Positions 18,694-27,206 of a stretch of 53,922 nt of DNA are shown one piece after another. Both the position numbers and the translations under genes were made by a program. Position 1 is the first letter of the stretch. Every line of letters begins with the position of its first letter. The notes under the pieces were generated by a model. That model was not told the origin of the DNA, did no database searches, and saw only the letters and a program-made list of their open reading frames with translations. The stretch comes from Vibrio ordalii ATCC 33509 (GTDB taxonomy: Bacteria; Pseudomonadota; Gammaproteobacteria; Enterobacterales; Vibrionaceae), in NCBI GenBank assembly GCA_000257205.1, contig AEZC01000100.1, forward strand, positions 1 to 53,922, written 5' to 3'.

Positions 18694-21600
18694 TTACAAC
18701 AATGCCAGTAAAGCCTGTAACGGATGCTTTGGTTTTACCTGTTCAAATCGTTTCACTTGACTGCGGCAGGAATACCCTGTGATCAAGCAACGTTCTTTGG
18801 GCAGTTTTTCTAAACTTGGCTTCCAACTTAAGCCATAAATATCTTTCGACATCTCCAGCTTATCCTGTTCGTGGCCAAAGGTTCCGGCCATACCACAACA
18901 ACCGACTGGCACCGTTTTTAACTGAGAACCAAAATGACTAAATATCGCGCCCCACTCTTTTTCTGCATTCGGTAGTTTGGTTTTTTCCGTGCAATGAGCA
19001 AACAGATACCAAGGCGCGTCACTGAGGGTCTGATGATGGTTAAATTCCAACAAACGTGGCAACAGCCACTCATGAACGGTCAGTACATCAAACTCACCGC
19101 GCTTATCGCCAAGAATTTCGTTGTACTCATCACGGTAGCAAAGCACTAACGCTGGATCGACACCGACCATCGGAATGTTGAGATCCGCCACTTGTGACAA
19201 AAACGCAGCGGTGTTTTTCGCAGTGGCTGTGAATTGCTTTAAAAATCCTTTGATATGCTGCGCTTTACCATTGGGTTTGAATGGCAACAGTATCGGATTT
19301 TTGCCTAATTTGATCAGCAATTGTACGAAATCTTCAACCACCTCAGCATCGTAATAACTGGTAAATGGGTCTTGGACGATAATCACATGTTCAGCGCGAT
19401 CTTGCTGTGACAGCCCAGCGAGGCGCTGCATATCAAATTTCACCACTTGGCCTGCGACACGCTTTGCCAACGTCGGCACCGAAAGCAAGGGCGCATCAAC
19501 GTAGCCAACGGTTGAAGCGGTGAGGCTTTGTACCCATTTCTGAGCCAACACCCCGTTCACCACTTGCGGTGCCTTTGCCATGACCGGCAAAAGCGTTTCA
19601 ATATTCGCGACGAGATAATCCTTAGCCGGACGCTGATAACGTGAGTAGTAGATATTTAAAAAACGAGAGCGAAAACTCGGCACATCGACTTTGATTGGGC
19701 ATTGGCTGGCACACGCTTTACACGCCAAACAGCCATTCATCGCTTCATACACTTCATGTGAAAAATCGTACTCGCGCGATTTATTGAAAGAGTTACGCAC
19801 GCGATCAATCATGGTTTTGATGGTTGGGTTTGACTCCAACACTTGCTTCTCTAGATCGAGAATATCCACACCCTGCTCGGTAAGTTGGCGTAACCATTCA
19901 CGCACCAAACCGGCGCGGCCTTTCGGTGAGTGACGACGATCCGCCGTGACTTTCATCGACGGGCACATCGGCGAACTGGTGTCATAGTTAAAGCATAAAC
20001 CGTTACCATTACACTCCATCGCCTGTTTGAAACTGTCACGGACCTTCACATCGATTTGACGATCAAAATAGCCGCGTTTGGTGTCCGTGACTTTGACCAA
20101 TTCAAAATTGGTCTCAAGTGGCGTACATATTTTGCCGGGGTTCATTTTATTGTGCGGGTCAAAGGCTGCTTTAACGCGTCGTAATTCAGTAAATAGCTCC
20201 TCACCAAAAAACGCGGGGCCATATTCGGAGCGATAACCTTTGCCATGTTCGCCCCACATTAAACCGCCATATTTTGCCACCAGTTTGACCACATCATCAG
20301 ACACTTCATGCATCAGAAGCTCTTGCTGTGGGTCACACAAATCCAAAGCAGGGCGCACATGCAACACGCCGGCATCCACGTGGCCAAACATGCCATAACT
20401 GAGATTTTTACTATCCAGCAAGGTACGGAATTCGCTAATAAAATCAGCCAAGTGTTGCGGCGGAACACAAGTATCTTCAGCAAAAGCAACAGGTTTAGCC
20501 TTGCCTTTGGCCGCCCCTAATAATCCCACCGCTTTTTTGCGCATGTTGTAAATCAGGTTAATGCTCGCCAAATCACTGCACACTTGATAGCCAATGATGC
20601 CCGCTTGTTCTTGCTCAAGCATCTGATCAAGACGCTGCGTCAATGAAGCGACCTGAGCGGCGACCTCTTGCTCGCTTTGGCCTGCGTATTCGACCATGTT
20701 GATGCCTTGCATCTCTTTGCCCGGAACATCCGCTAATAACTCGCTGACGCTATGCCAAACAATATCTTGCTTAGCTAAATTTAATACTTTGGAATCAACG
20801 GTTTCAACCGATAAAGCACTGGCTTCTACCATCAAAGGTGCATTACGCAGTGCTGAATCAAAGCTGTTGTACTTCACATTGACTAAGGTGCGAGCTTGGG
20901 GGATAGGCGTCAGATTCAAGGTTGCTTCTGTGATGAAGACCAAAGAGCCTTCTGCGCCACAAAGTACCCGAGTGAGATTAAAGTGATCACGTTCTTCATC
21001 AAGCGCATTTTTAAGATCGTAGCCCGTCAGAAAGCGGTTAAGAGGTGGAAATTTCGCCACAATTTGTTCACGCTTGTCACGGCATACCGCTTCGGTCACT
21101 TGCAACGCGTTCGCAGCAAAAGTACCACTTTCAGGCAAGCCTAATGAGAGATCCGATTCAAGTACCGAACCATCGGCAAAAACAGCTTGCAGAGACAGAA
21201 CATGATCCGACGTTTTGCCATATTTTAAAGAGCCCTGCCCTGACGCATCGGTATTGATCATGCCACCAAGTGTGGCTCGGTTACTGGTCGAAAGATCCGG
21301 TGAGAAAAAATAACCCAATGGTCTGACCGCATCATTTAATTGGTCTTTTACCACGCCAGCTTGTACTCTTACCCAACCTTTATCAGCATTGATTTCAAGT
21401 ACTTGGTTCATATAACGAGATAAATCAACCACAATACCTTTGGTTAGTGATTGGCCATTAGTGCCAGTGCCGCCGCCTCGCGGTGAAAAAGTGACTCTCT
21501 CAAATTCTGGTTTTGAGCTAATCTTACCAATAAGTGCTACGTCATGAGTTGATTTGGGATGCACGACGGCTTGGGGCAATTGCTGATAAACACTGTTGTC

Positions 21601-21729
21601 AGTCGCAACAGCAAGTCGGCTAGAGTATTGTGATTCGATATCGCCGCTAAATCCTTGATTTTCGAGTTGTTGTAAAAAGCTCAAAACGACGGGATCGACG
21701 TCCGTTTGGTGATGAAGTCTTGGTAACAT
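18694..21729 (-). CDS. ydiJ: FAD/Fe-S 2-hydroxyacid dehydrogenase (YdiJ)
   Basis: An 1011-residue fused flavin/iron-sulfur oxidoreductase, close to E. coli YdiJ (1018), which is annotated as a D-2-hydroxyglutarate dehydrogenase. Domains in order: a PCMH-type FAD-binding domain (about 50-270, SPRGGGTGTNGQSL and TLGGMINTDASGQGS); a FAD-oxidase C domain (about 275-540, MWGEHGKGYRSEYGP); a ferredoxin-like cluster (about 570-700) with CLACKACASQCP; and a C-terminal cysteine-rich CCG-type region (VGCCGMAG, near 950). It probably passes electrons to the quinone pool from the cytoplasmic membrane face. ATG 21729 has AGGA upstream. It is a single gene, divergent from the DUF3334 gene. Confidence 0.9.
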   Translation of the reverse strand: MLPRLHHQTDVDPVVLSFLQQLENQGFSGDIESQYSSRLAVATDNSVYQQLPQAVVHPKSTHDVALIGKISSKPEFERVTFSPRGGGTGTNGQSLTKGIVVDLSRYMNQVLEINADKGWVRVQAGVVKDQLNDAVRPLGYFFSPDLSTSNRATLGGMINTDASGQGSLKYGKTSDHVLSLQAVFADGSVLESDLSLGLPESGTFAANALQVTEAVCRDKREQIVAKFPPLNRFLTGYDLKNALDEERDHFNLTRVLCGAEGSLVFITEATLNLTPIPQARTLVNVKYNSFDSALRNAPLMVEASALSVETVDSKVLNLAKQDIVWHSVSELLADVPGKEMQGINMVEYAGQSEQEVAAQVASLTQRLDQMLEQEQAGIIGYQVCSDLASINLIYNMRKKAVGLLGAAKGKAKPVAFAEDTCVPPQHLADFISEFRTLLDSKNLSYGMFGHVDAGVLHVRPALDLCDPQQELLMHEVSDDVVKLVAKYGGLMWGEHGKGYRSEYGPAFFGEELFTELRRVKAAFDPHNKMNPGKICTPLETNFELVKVTDTKRGYFDRQIDVKVRDSFKQAMECNGNGLCFNYDTSSPMCPSMKVTADRRHSPKGRAGLVREWLRQLTEQGVDILDLEKQVLESNPTIKTMIDRVRNSFNKSREYDFSHEVYEAMNGCLACKACASQCPIKVDVPSFRSRFLNIYYSRYQRPAKDYLVANIETLLPVMAKAPQVVNGVLAQKWVQSLTASTVGYVDAPLLSVPTLAKRVAGQVVKFDMQRLAGLSQQDRAEHVIIVQDPFTSYYDAEVVEDFVQLLIKLGKNPILLPFKPNGKAQHIKGFLKQFTATAKNTAAFLSQVADLNIPMVGVDPALVLCYRDEYNEILGDKRGEFDVLTVHEWLLPRLLEFNHHQTLSDAPWYLFAHCTEKTKLPNAEKEWGAIFSHFGSQLKTVPVGCCGMAGTFGHEQDKLEMSKDIYGLSWKPSLEKLPKERCLITGYSCRSQVKRFEQVKPKHPLQALLALL

Positions 21730-22004
21730 TTGCTTCCTGCCCCTACTGCGCTGATCCAATCAGCTGTGGGTTAATGGTTATTTTGATATTAATCTTTGAA
21801 TTTCGTCACTTTACAACATTTAAAAAGGTGATCAAATCAGAATCTCAATGCAAGAATGAATCTAGCGAAAAAGTCATTAATACAATATTTTTCCTGTACA
21901 CAACATTTTAGCTATATATAGTTAAATAACGCTTTATGCTTTATATGTCGATATAGAAAGTTAAACACCGCTTTTAAACTGCAATGCACATTACGGATAT
22001 CAGA

Positions 22005-22694
22005 ATGAAAAAAAACAAGATTGTTACCACTGAAGATATTTTGCTTAAGCTTTGTCAATCAGTGTCAGGAGTGCTCAGTTCTGCAACGGCGACCAACATT
22101 GCTTATTCAGCGATGGTGCAAAAAATCAATAAAACGTCACTGAAGCCAGATTTCGGCTGTTTCGTTTTGTTTGATGGTGGCTTCTCTGGGCTCGTTGTTA
22201 TCAACTTTACCGCCAAGGCTGCACTGGAAATTTACACCAGTTACATGCGCAATATGGGAATGCCAGAAGAAGAGCTAGCCGTGCTGCATACTTCTGACGA
22301 AGTGGGCGACGTACTGGGCGAATTGATGAACCAGCTCGTAGGCGATTTTACAAATAAAATCCGCAAGGAGTTACAAACTAACATTACCCAAAACCAACCG
22401 AAGATGTTATCACTCAACAAACAGGTGATTTTGTCGGTGGATACCAATTTAGACCGTCCACAAGCACGCCGAGTCACCTTCTCGACAGAAAGTAATAATA
22501 TTTTCTATCTTGAACTGGCAATGGATAAAACCGAATTCATCCAACTTGAAGAATTTGAAGTTCAAGAAGATGAAAGCCCTGATTCAATTTTAGAAGCAGC
22601 TCAGCAACAATTGTCTGCCAAAGACAAAAATGACAAGCAAAACAACAGTGATGATAATGTAACAACAGACCTATTGGATGAACTTGGTATTTAA
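22005..22694 (+). CDS. DUF3334 protein with CheX-like fold
   Basis: A 229-residue protein of the DUF3334 family found in Vibrio and Shewanella relatives. The central region looks like CheC/CheX chemotaxis phosphatases: SDEVGDVLGELMNQLVGDF places Glu106 and Asn109 in the E-x-x-N arrangement that dephosphorylates CheY. The last 60 residues are acidic, Gln/Asn-rich and probably disordered. Phosphatase activity is inferred only from this motif. ATG 22005 is preferred; ATG 21984 has no Shine-Dalgarno sequence. No chemotaxis genes are nearby. Confidence 0.65.
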   Translation: MKKNKIVTTEDILLKLCQSVSGVLSSATATNIAYSAMVQKINKTSLKPDFGCFVLFDGGFSGLVVINFTAKAALEIYTSYMRNMGMPEEELAVLHTSDEVGDVLGELMNQLVGDFTNKIRKELQTNITQNQPKMLSLNKQVILSVDTNLDRPQARRVTFSTESNNIFYLELAMDKTEFIQLEEFEVQEDESPDSILEAAQQQLSAKDKNDKQNNSDDNVTTDLLDELGI

Positions 22695-22821
22695 ACCACC
22701 AGCTTCCTCTCGACTCGCTGCCTGATTTTGGGCAGCGATTCTCCACTTCGCTTTCACTTCCCGCATAAAACCGCTAAAATGTCGGACTTTTCTGAAGTTG
22801 TAGAATTGTATTTGCGAATTA

Positions 22822-23505
22822 ATGGATAAACAGAAAGCTCTAAAGAAGATCGCTAAATGTCTTGAACTTGGTAATTCCGCGAATGTGAATGAAGCGGCCA
22901 ATGCCATCAAGATGGCGCATAGCCTGATGCTAAAGTATGGACTTGATAAAGATGACATCGAATTTATCAAGATGGGCAAAACCCAATCAACCCATTTACT
23001 CCCCGCATCCATCACCTCATCACTACTGCGAGTGATCCGCGGTATCAATACTAAGTTTGGTGTAGAAGCGGTGCTACTCAATCATAAAGGACTCAAACGT
23101 GTTGAGTTTATTGGTGAGGCCGATCGCGCTATTTTTGCCGCATTCGCTTTTGATATCATTTACCGAGAAATGAACGAGCACACAGGCCAATTTAGAAACA
23201 GTTTCGCGGGCAGTGGCACTTCCAGTACGGAGGTTACACGACGGGTCAATTCGTTCGTTTCGGGTTGGATTGAAGGGGCATTAGAGAAGCTTCCAGTGAT
23301 CACCGCTGATGATGAATCCAATAACAAAATCAATAATTACATTGATAAAGAGTTTCAAAATATTGACCGTGAAACCTTCAAGCAGCAGCTGCGTGATGCC
23401 ATGAAAAATATTACCGCGGATTATGAGACTGGGTTAAAAAAAGGCCGTAAAGTATCTGTAAATCGACCGATTGATGGTGCTCCTGCTCCAAAACGTCTTA
23501 GATAA
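22822..23505 (+). CDS. DUF2786 domain protein
   Basis: A 227-residue cytoplasmic protein. The first 40 residues (KALKKIAKCLELGNSANVNEAANAIKMAHSLM...) are the DUF2786 helical motif, often found in phage or plasmid and chromosomal proteins of unknown role. The remaining domain has a conserved FIGEADRAIFAAF stretch and a basic C-terminus (KKGRKVSVNRP). No catalytic motif is obvious. ATG 22822 has only a weak leader. Its last codons and stop are the first unit of a 17-bp tandem repeat. Confidence 0.7.
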   Translation: MDKQKALKKIAKCLELGNSANVNEAANAIKMAHSLMLKYGLDKDDIEFIKMGKTQSTHLLPASITSSLLRVIRGINTKFGVEAVLLNHKGLKRVEFIGEADRAIFAAFAFDIIYREMNEHTGQFRNSFAGSGTSSTEVTRRVNSFVSGWIEGALEKLPVITADDESNNKINNYIDKEFQNIDRETFKQQLRDAMKNITADYETGLKKGRKVSVNRPIDGAPAPKRLR

Positions 23506-23544
23506 CCATTCGTCTTAGGTAACCATTCGTCTTAGATAGCCATT
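23494..23544. repeat. Tandem 17-bp repeat, 3 copies, overlapping a gene end
   Basis: CGTCTTAGATAACCATT at 23494, 23511 and 23528 with one mismatch in each later copy. Copy 1 includes the last two codons and stop of the DUF2786 gene, so the gene terminus was tandemly copied. Confidence 0.88.
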
Positions 23545-23626
23545 AATGCGCTATTCTGCTCTGTGCATTCGATAGAAATGCGCTACTATTTGAACAGAAA
23601 TTAGCCCCACAAAACATGGTGAGAAT

Positions 23627-24622
23627 TTGAGAGTTGTCCTTAGTTTATACCTGCTTTTCTCCTCATTAGTACTGGCCTCTCCTGTTGCTGAGCTAACTGC
23701 CCAAGCTCAGCAACAAAACTCAAATGCACAATATCAATTGGCGCTGGCTTATCAGCAAGGGGACAAAGTTGCTGTTAACCTAAACAATGCGTTTTATTGG
23801 TTTCAGCAAGCGGCACAGAACGGACACCCCTTAGCCAAATCCAGGCTAGCCAATCTCTATTTAAAGGGACAAGGAACTCCAAAAGACATCCCTCAAGCTC
23901 TATTTTGGCTGACCGACTTAGCCACTAGCGGTGATGTGAATGCTCAATTACAACTCGCTAGAACTTACGAAACACTCCCTTCGCCACCCTCTGCGTTAGA
24001 ATTGTCAGAAGTGTGGTATCGCATTGCGGCAGATAAGAGTAGCCAAGCCGAAGACGGTTATGAGCGTGTATTGCAAGAAAAATTCAATCAACAACGTGCA
24101 AAGCAAGTCTCCTCTATCAGTCAATTAGACAGCGCTTTTGACAACAGCGATGAAGCTGACATGGTGGCCGGCACTGCACCCGTTGATCGCGACTCGACAA
24201 GCTCTATCATGACGGATTACTTATCTCTGTTGCTGCTGATGTTACTCCTTTTGATGCTTATCTATCTTTTCCGCTTCTGGAGCCGAAAACGTAAGACCCA
24301 ACAACACGATAAAAATAGTCAACACCGACAGGAAATCGAATCGCAGGCCTTTATAATCAAACAGCAAAAAAGGCAGCTTGAAAGCTTATTCAAAGAGATC
24401 AAAAGACTGCAAAACAATCATGTGGCCCAGTCTCAGGATCAAAAATTACTATTAGCCTGCGCATTATTTGGCTTTAAACCCAGTGAACTTCCCGATGAAA
24501 AAAGCATCAAGCTTCGCTACAAACAACTGTGTAAAATATACCACCCAGATCTTCAAGGCTCACAAGAAGAAATGAAGCGACTCAATGGTGCGTTAAAAAT
24601 CATCCTGCCTCACGTTAAGTAA
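23627..24622 (+). CDS. Sel1-repeat, transmembrane, J-domain protein
   Basis: A 331-residue protein with an unusual architecture. A signal-like hydrophobic start (4-18) is followed by two Sel1-type repeats (about 33-105: AQYQLALAYQQG, AKSRLANLYLKGQGTPKD). Next come a low-complexity acidic linker, a strong transmembrane helix (about 199-217), a basic stop-transfer segment RKRK, a coiled coil (about 232-265) and a C-terminal J-like domain with HPD at 306-308 (LCKIYHPDLQGS). The topology implied is Sel1 in the periplasm and the J domain in the cytoplasm, recruiting DnaK to the membrane. Start TTG 23627 is chosen because GGTGAG lies 7 nt upstream and it gives the signal peptide. It is not a canonical DjlA/B/C. 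Confidence 0.7.
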   Translation: MRVVLSLYLLFSSLVLASPVAELTAQAQQQNSNAQYQLALAYQQGDKVAVNLNNAFYWFQQAAQNGHPLAKSRLANLYLKGQGTPKDIPQALFWLTDLATSGDVNAQLQLARTYETLPSPPSALELSEVWYRIAADKSSQAEDGYERVLQEKFNQQRAKQVSSISQLDSAFDNSDEADMVAGTAPVDRDSTSSIMTDYLSLLLLMLLLLMLIYLFRFWSRKRKTQQHDKNSQHRQEIESQAFIIKQQKRQLESLFKEIKRLQNNHVAQSQDQKLLLACALFGFKPSELPDEKSIKLRYKQLCKIYHPDLQGSQEEMKRLNGALKIILPHVK

Positions 24623-24765
24623 ATGTTATTTTTAATGCAGAATATTACCGCTCGCGGTTAAAACACTTGCTAAAGATAGGCAACGCAATCGATCTCCATC
24701 TCACTTAAAGTAACAAATAGTTAACTTAATTCTCTTTTATATGGGATAATGCGCCGCGAAAATTA

Positions 24766-24784
24766 CACCTAAATCTTCTAGGTG
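24766..24784 (+). promoter_or_regulatory. Leader hairpin abutting a Shine-Dalgarno
   Basis: CACCTA-N7-TAGGTG forms a 6-bp hairpin whose last base begins the GGGGAG ribosome-binding site of the next gene. A promoter with -10 GATAAT (24745-24750) lies just upstream. The hairpin could modulate translation. Confidence 0.45.
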
Positions 24785-24794
24785 GGGAGAAAAC

Positions 24795-24977
24795 ATGTTT
24801 ACGATTGAAGGTATTTGCGATTGGTGTAAACAACCAAAGCTATTAATAAAACACGAATATATTGATGGGAAATCGCATCACTCATGCGAAAGTTGCAATG
24901 AGTTTGCGCGCATGGATGTCAGGCAGTTTAATATTGCAGAGCAAGCATTTCGAGATCGACAGTCACTGTCACATTAG
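24795..24977 (+). CDS. Small zinc-ribbon-like protein
   Basis: A 60-residue protein with two Cys-x2-Cys pairs, CDWC at residues 8-11 and CESC near 31-34, plus nearby His residues. This is the pattern of a small zinc knuckle. It has a strong Shine-Dalgarno (GGGGAG), its own promoter and its own terminator, so it is very likely a real gene. The family is not recognised and the function is unknown. Confidence 0.7.
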   Translation: MFTIEGICDWCKQPKLLIKHEYIDGKSHHSCESCNEFARMDVRQFNIAEQAFRDRQSLSH

Positions 24978-24996
24978 GCATCAATAGCTATACATG

Positions 24997-25022
24997 AAAA
25001 AGCGCCAACACGGCGCTTTTTT
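24997..25022 (+). terminator. Terminator of the small zinc-ribbon gene
   Basis: GCGCC/GGCGC stem, 5-nt loop, flanked by A5 and T6, so it could work in both directions. Confidence 0.85.
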
Positions 25023-25244
25023 ACTGCCTATTTTTGAAGCACACCCATTTCAGCGACTATGATAACTTATCTAATTAGTGGCGAGACACTGTTACTAGGA
25101 TACTTACATTGATCACAAAACAGACAATGGCGCTTTATCTTTGAATAATTTGATTTTTTGCTAAAAATCATTATTAATCAATAAATTAAAACAAAATCTA
25201 ACGAATTCAAGCTTGGTTATGCTGATAAATTCAGCAAAAAAAAC

Positions 25245-25285
25245 TTGATCAGTATCTACAACTCAAATACTGTATACACATACAG
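25245..25285 (+). promoter_or_regulatory. SOS promoter with LexA box
   Basis: -35 TTGATC (25245-25250), 17-nt spacer and -10 TACTGT (25268-25273). The -10 overlaps a perfect LexA operator CTGT-ATACACAT-ACAG (25270-25285). The start codon follows 21 nt later. Confidence 0.9.
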
Positions 25286-25306
25286 CATGTATGAAAGGAC
25301 AGTGTT

Positions 25307-25705
25307 ATGCTTCAAGTAAATTTCGCTTCTCAACGATCAGCTCAGTACCCTTTGGCTAATGCCCATCGCTCAGTAAATACGATTGAACAAGCCATGATGT
25401 CAAAGCTTGCTCAGCTATCCCAGTATCAACAGCAGTGGATCTTATTCACCTCTGAATGTCCTCGACCACAGTATGAACAGTTTGCTTCTTTCAATATACA
25501 TTGCGACAGAGTGATCCACATGAAACCCTCTCAAACCTTATCGGAATTAGAGATTGTGATTAAAGCTATCCGCTCGGGAAATGCCAGTGCGGTAATTGCG
25601 TCAAATACTATTGAGCCTATCAACCAACACCTACTCAAGCAATTAGCGGCCGAGCACCACTGTGATGTGTTTTTTGTTGCAGGGAAACAGCAACCGTTTC
25701 ATTGA
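25307..25705 (+). CDS. SulA-like SOS cell-division inhibitor
   Basis: A 132-residue protein with a RecA-like SulA fold: QQWILFTSECPRPQYEQF, a central HMKPSQTLSELEIVIKAIRSGNASAVIAS and the C-terminal strand. In E. coli SulA blocks FtsZ polymerisation after DNA damage and is degraded by Lon, which reads its C-terminal His. This protein also ends in His (QQPFH). It is shorter than E. coli SulA (169), mainly at the N-terminus. The perfect LexA box just upstream strongly supports the role. The Shine-Dalgarno AAAGGA precedes ATG 25307. It is not next to lexA here. Confidence 0.82.
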   Translation: MLQVNFASQRSAQYPLANAHRSVNTIEQAMMSKLAQLSQYQQQWILFTSECPRPQYEQFASFNIHCDRVIHMKPSQTLSELEIVIKAIRSGNASAVIASNTIEPINQHLLKQLAAEHHCDVFFVAGKQQPFH

Positions 25706-25757
25706 TCGAGAAAATGCTGTTGAGGGTGAATAATGCTGTATTACCCTCCATAACAGC

Positions 25758-25785
25758 AAAGGCCTAGCACTGTGGCTAGACCTTT
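25758..25785. terminator. Possible bidirectional terminator, sulA-like/fabV
   Basis: AAAGGCCTAGC pairs with GGCTAGACCTTT (one mismatch) between convergent genes. The T tract is short, so the call is moderate. Confidence 0.5.
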
Positions 25786-25826
25786 GAGATTAGAACATCT
25801 TATTGTGTCACGGTGACACCAATAGA

Positions 25827-27029
25827 TTAGATATCAATTACATCGAATGCCACTTCAGTATCGACATCGGCTTCGTAATCAACGCCATCAACACCAAAAC
25901 CGAATAACTTCAAGAATTCTTCTTTGTATTCAACGTAATCCGTCAGCTCTTTTAGGTTTTCAGTAGTGATCTGTGGCCAAAGCTCACGGCAATGCTTTTG
26001 AATATCTTCACGCAGTTCCCAGTCATCCAAACGCAGACGATTTTGCTCATCTACTTCCGGCGCACTACCGTCTTCTTTATAAAGACGTTGGCTAAACATG
26101 CGATAGATCTGTTCAATACATCCTTCATGTACACCTTGCTCACGCATTTTCTTAAACACCATTGCGATGTAAAGAGGCATAACAGGAATAGCTGAACTGG
26201 CTTGAGTAACAACCGATTTAAGAACGGCCACATTAGCCGTACCGCCTAATACAGAAAGCTGTTCATTCAGTGCCGATGCGGCGCGGTCTAAATCCATCTT
26301 CGCTTTACCTAGCGCACCATCCCAATAGATTGGCCAAGTTAGCTCAGTACCGATATAGCTATAAGCCACGGTTTTACACCCTTGGGCCAATACGCCAGCT
26401 TCAGCAAGTGCATGGATCCATAGCTCCCAATCTTGACCGCCCATAACCGTTACCGTGTCTGCAATTTCCTGCTCAGTTGCAGGTTCAACACTGGCTTCAA
26501 TGATGATGTCTTTATTGGTATCAACCGCTGTCGCAGTGTATGTTTGGCCAATCGGTTTCAATGATGAGCGAATCAGTTCGCCAGTTTCAGGTAACTTACG
26601 CACTGGTGAAGCAAGCGAGTAAACCACCATATCAATTTGACCTAAGTCTTGTTTGATTAGCTCGATCGATTTCTGTTTTGCTTGGTGAGAAAATGCATCA
26701 CCATTTAGGCTTTTAGCATACAAACCCGCCTCGTGAGCAAGCTTGTCAAACGCGGCTGCGTTATAAAAACCGGCGGTGCCTGGTTTTTTATCCGTGCCCG
26801 GTTTTTCAAAGAAAACACCGATGGTCGCAGCACCGCCACCAAAAGCGGCGGTAATACGAGACGAAAGGCCATAGCCACTGGATGAGCCTACAACAAGTAC
26901 ACGTTTCGGTGCATTTTTGATAGGGCCTTGTGCTTTGGTGTAAGCAATTTGTTCTTTTACATTAGCTTCACAACCCACAGAGTGCGTTGTCGTACAGATA
27001 AATCCACGAATTTTAGGTTTGATGATCAT
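25827..27029 (-). CDS. fabV: Enoyl-ACP/trans-2-enoyl-CoA reductase FabV
   Basis: Reduces the trans-2 double bond of enoyl-ACP or enoyl-CoA with NADH, the last step of each fatty-acid elongation cycle. FabV is the triclosan-tolerant type first described in Vibrio cholerae. The 400 residues match. The Rossmann glycine motif [11 protein letters not shown] lies at 48-58. The active-site Tyr235 and Lys244 have the FabV-specific Y-x8-K spacing ([10 protein letters not shown]). The start is ATG 27029, with AAGGAAG upstream; a TTG two codons earlier is also open. Confidence 0.95.
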   Translation of the reverse strand: MIIKPKIRGFICTTTHSVGCEANVKEQIAYTKAQGPIKNAPKRVLVVGSSSGYGLSSRITAAFGGGAATIGVFFEKPGTDKKPGTAGFYNAAAFDKLAHEAGLYAKSLNGDAFSHQAKQKSIELIKQDLGQIDMVVYSLASPVRKLPETGELIRSSLKPIGQTYTATAVDTNKDIIIEASVEPATEQEIADTVTVMGGQDWELWIHALAEAGVLAQGCKTVAYSYIGTELTWPIYWDGALGKAKMDLDRAASALNEQLSVLGGTANVAVLKSVVTQASSAIPVMPLYIAMVFKKMREQGVHEGCIEQIYRMFSQRLYKEDGSAPEVDEQNRLRLDDWELREDIQKHCRELWPQITTENLKELTDYVEYKEEFLKLFGFGVDGVDYEADVDTEVAFDVIDI

Positions 27030-27206
27030 ATTCAACTTCCTTCAAAAATCTCCGCTAGGATAAAAGTTTCGCTCGAAGATCTCACCCTATTTCTTTAAAA
27101 ACAGGCAGAAATTGCAAGTGGTTGGATCTCTCGTGGCTCAAACAATCAGAGCACCCGACTAGGATGCCCTGAAATATGGTTACACTTTTAGTGTCGATAT
27201 TCGCGA

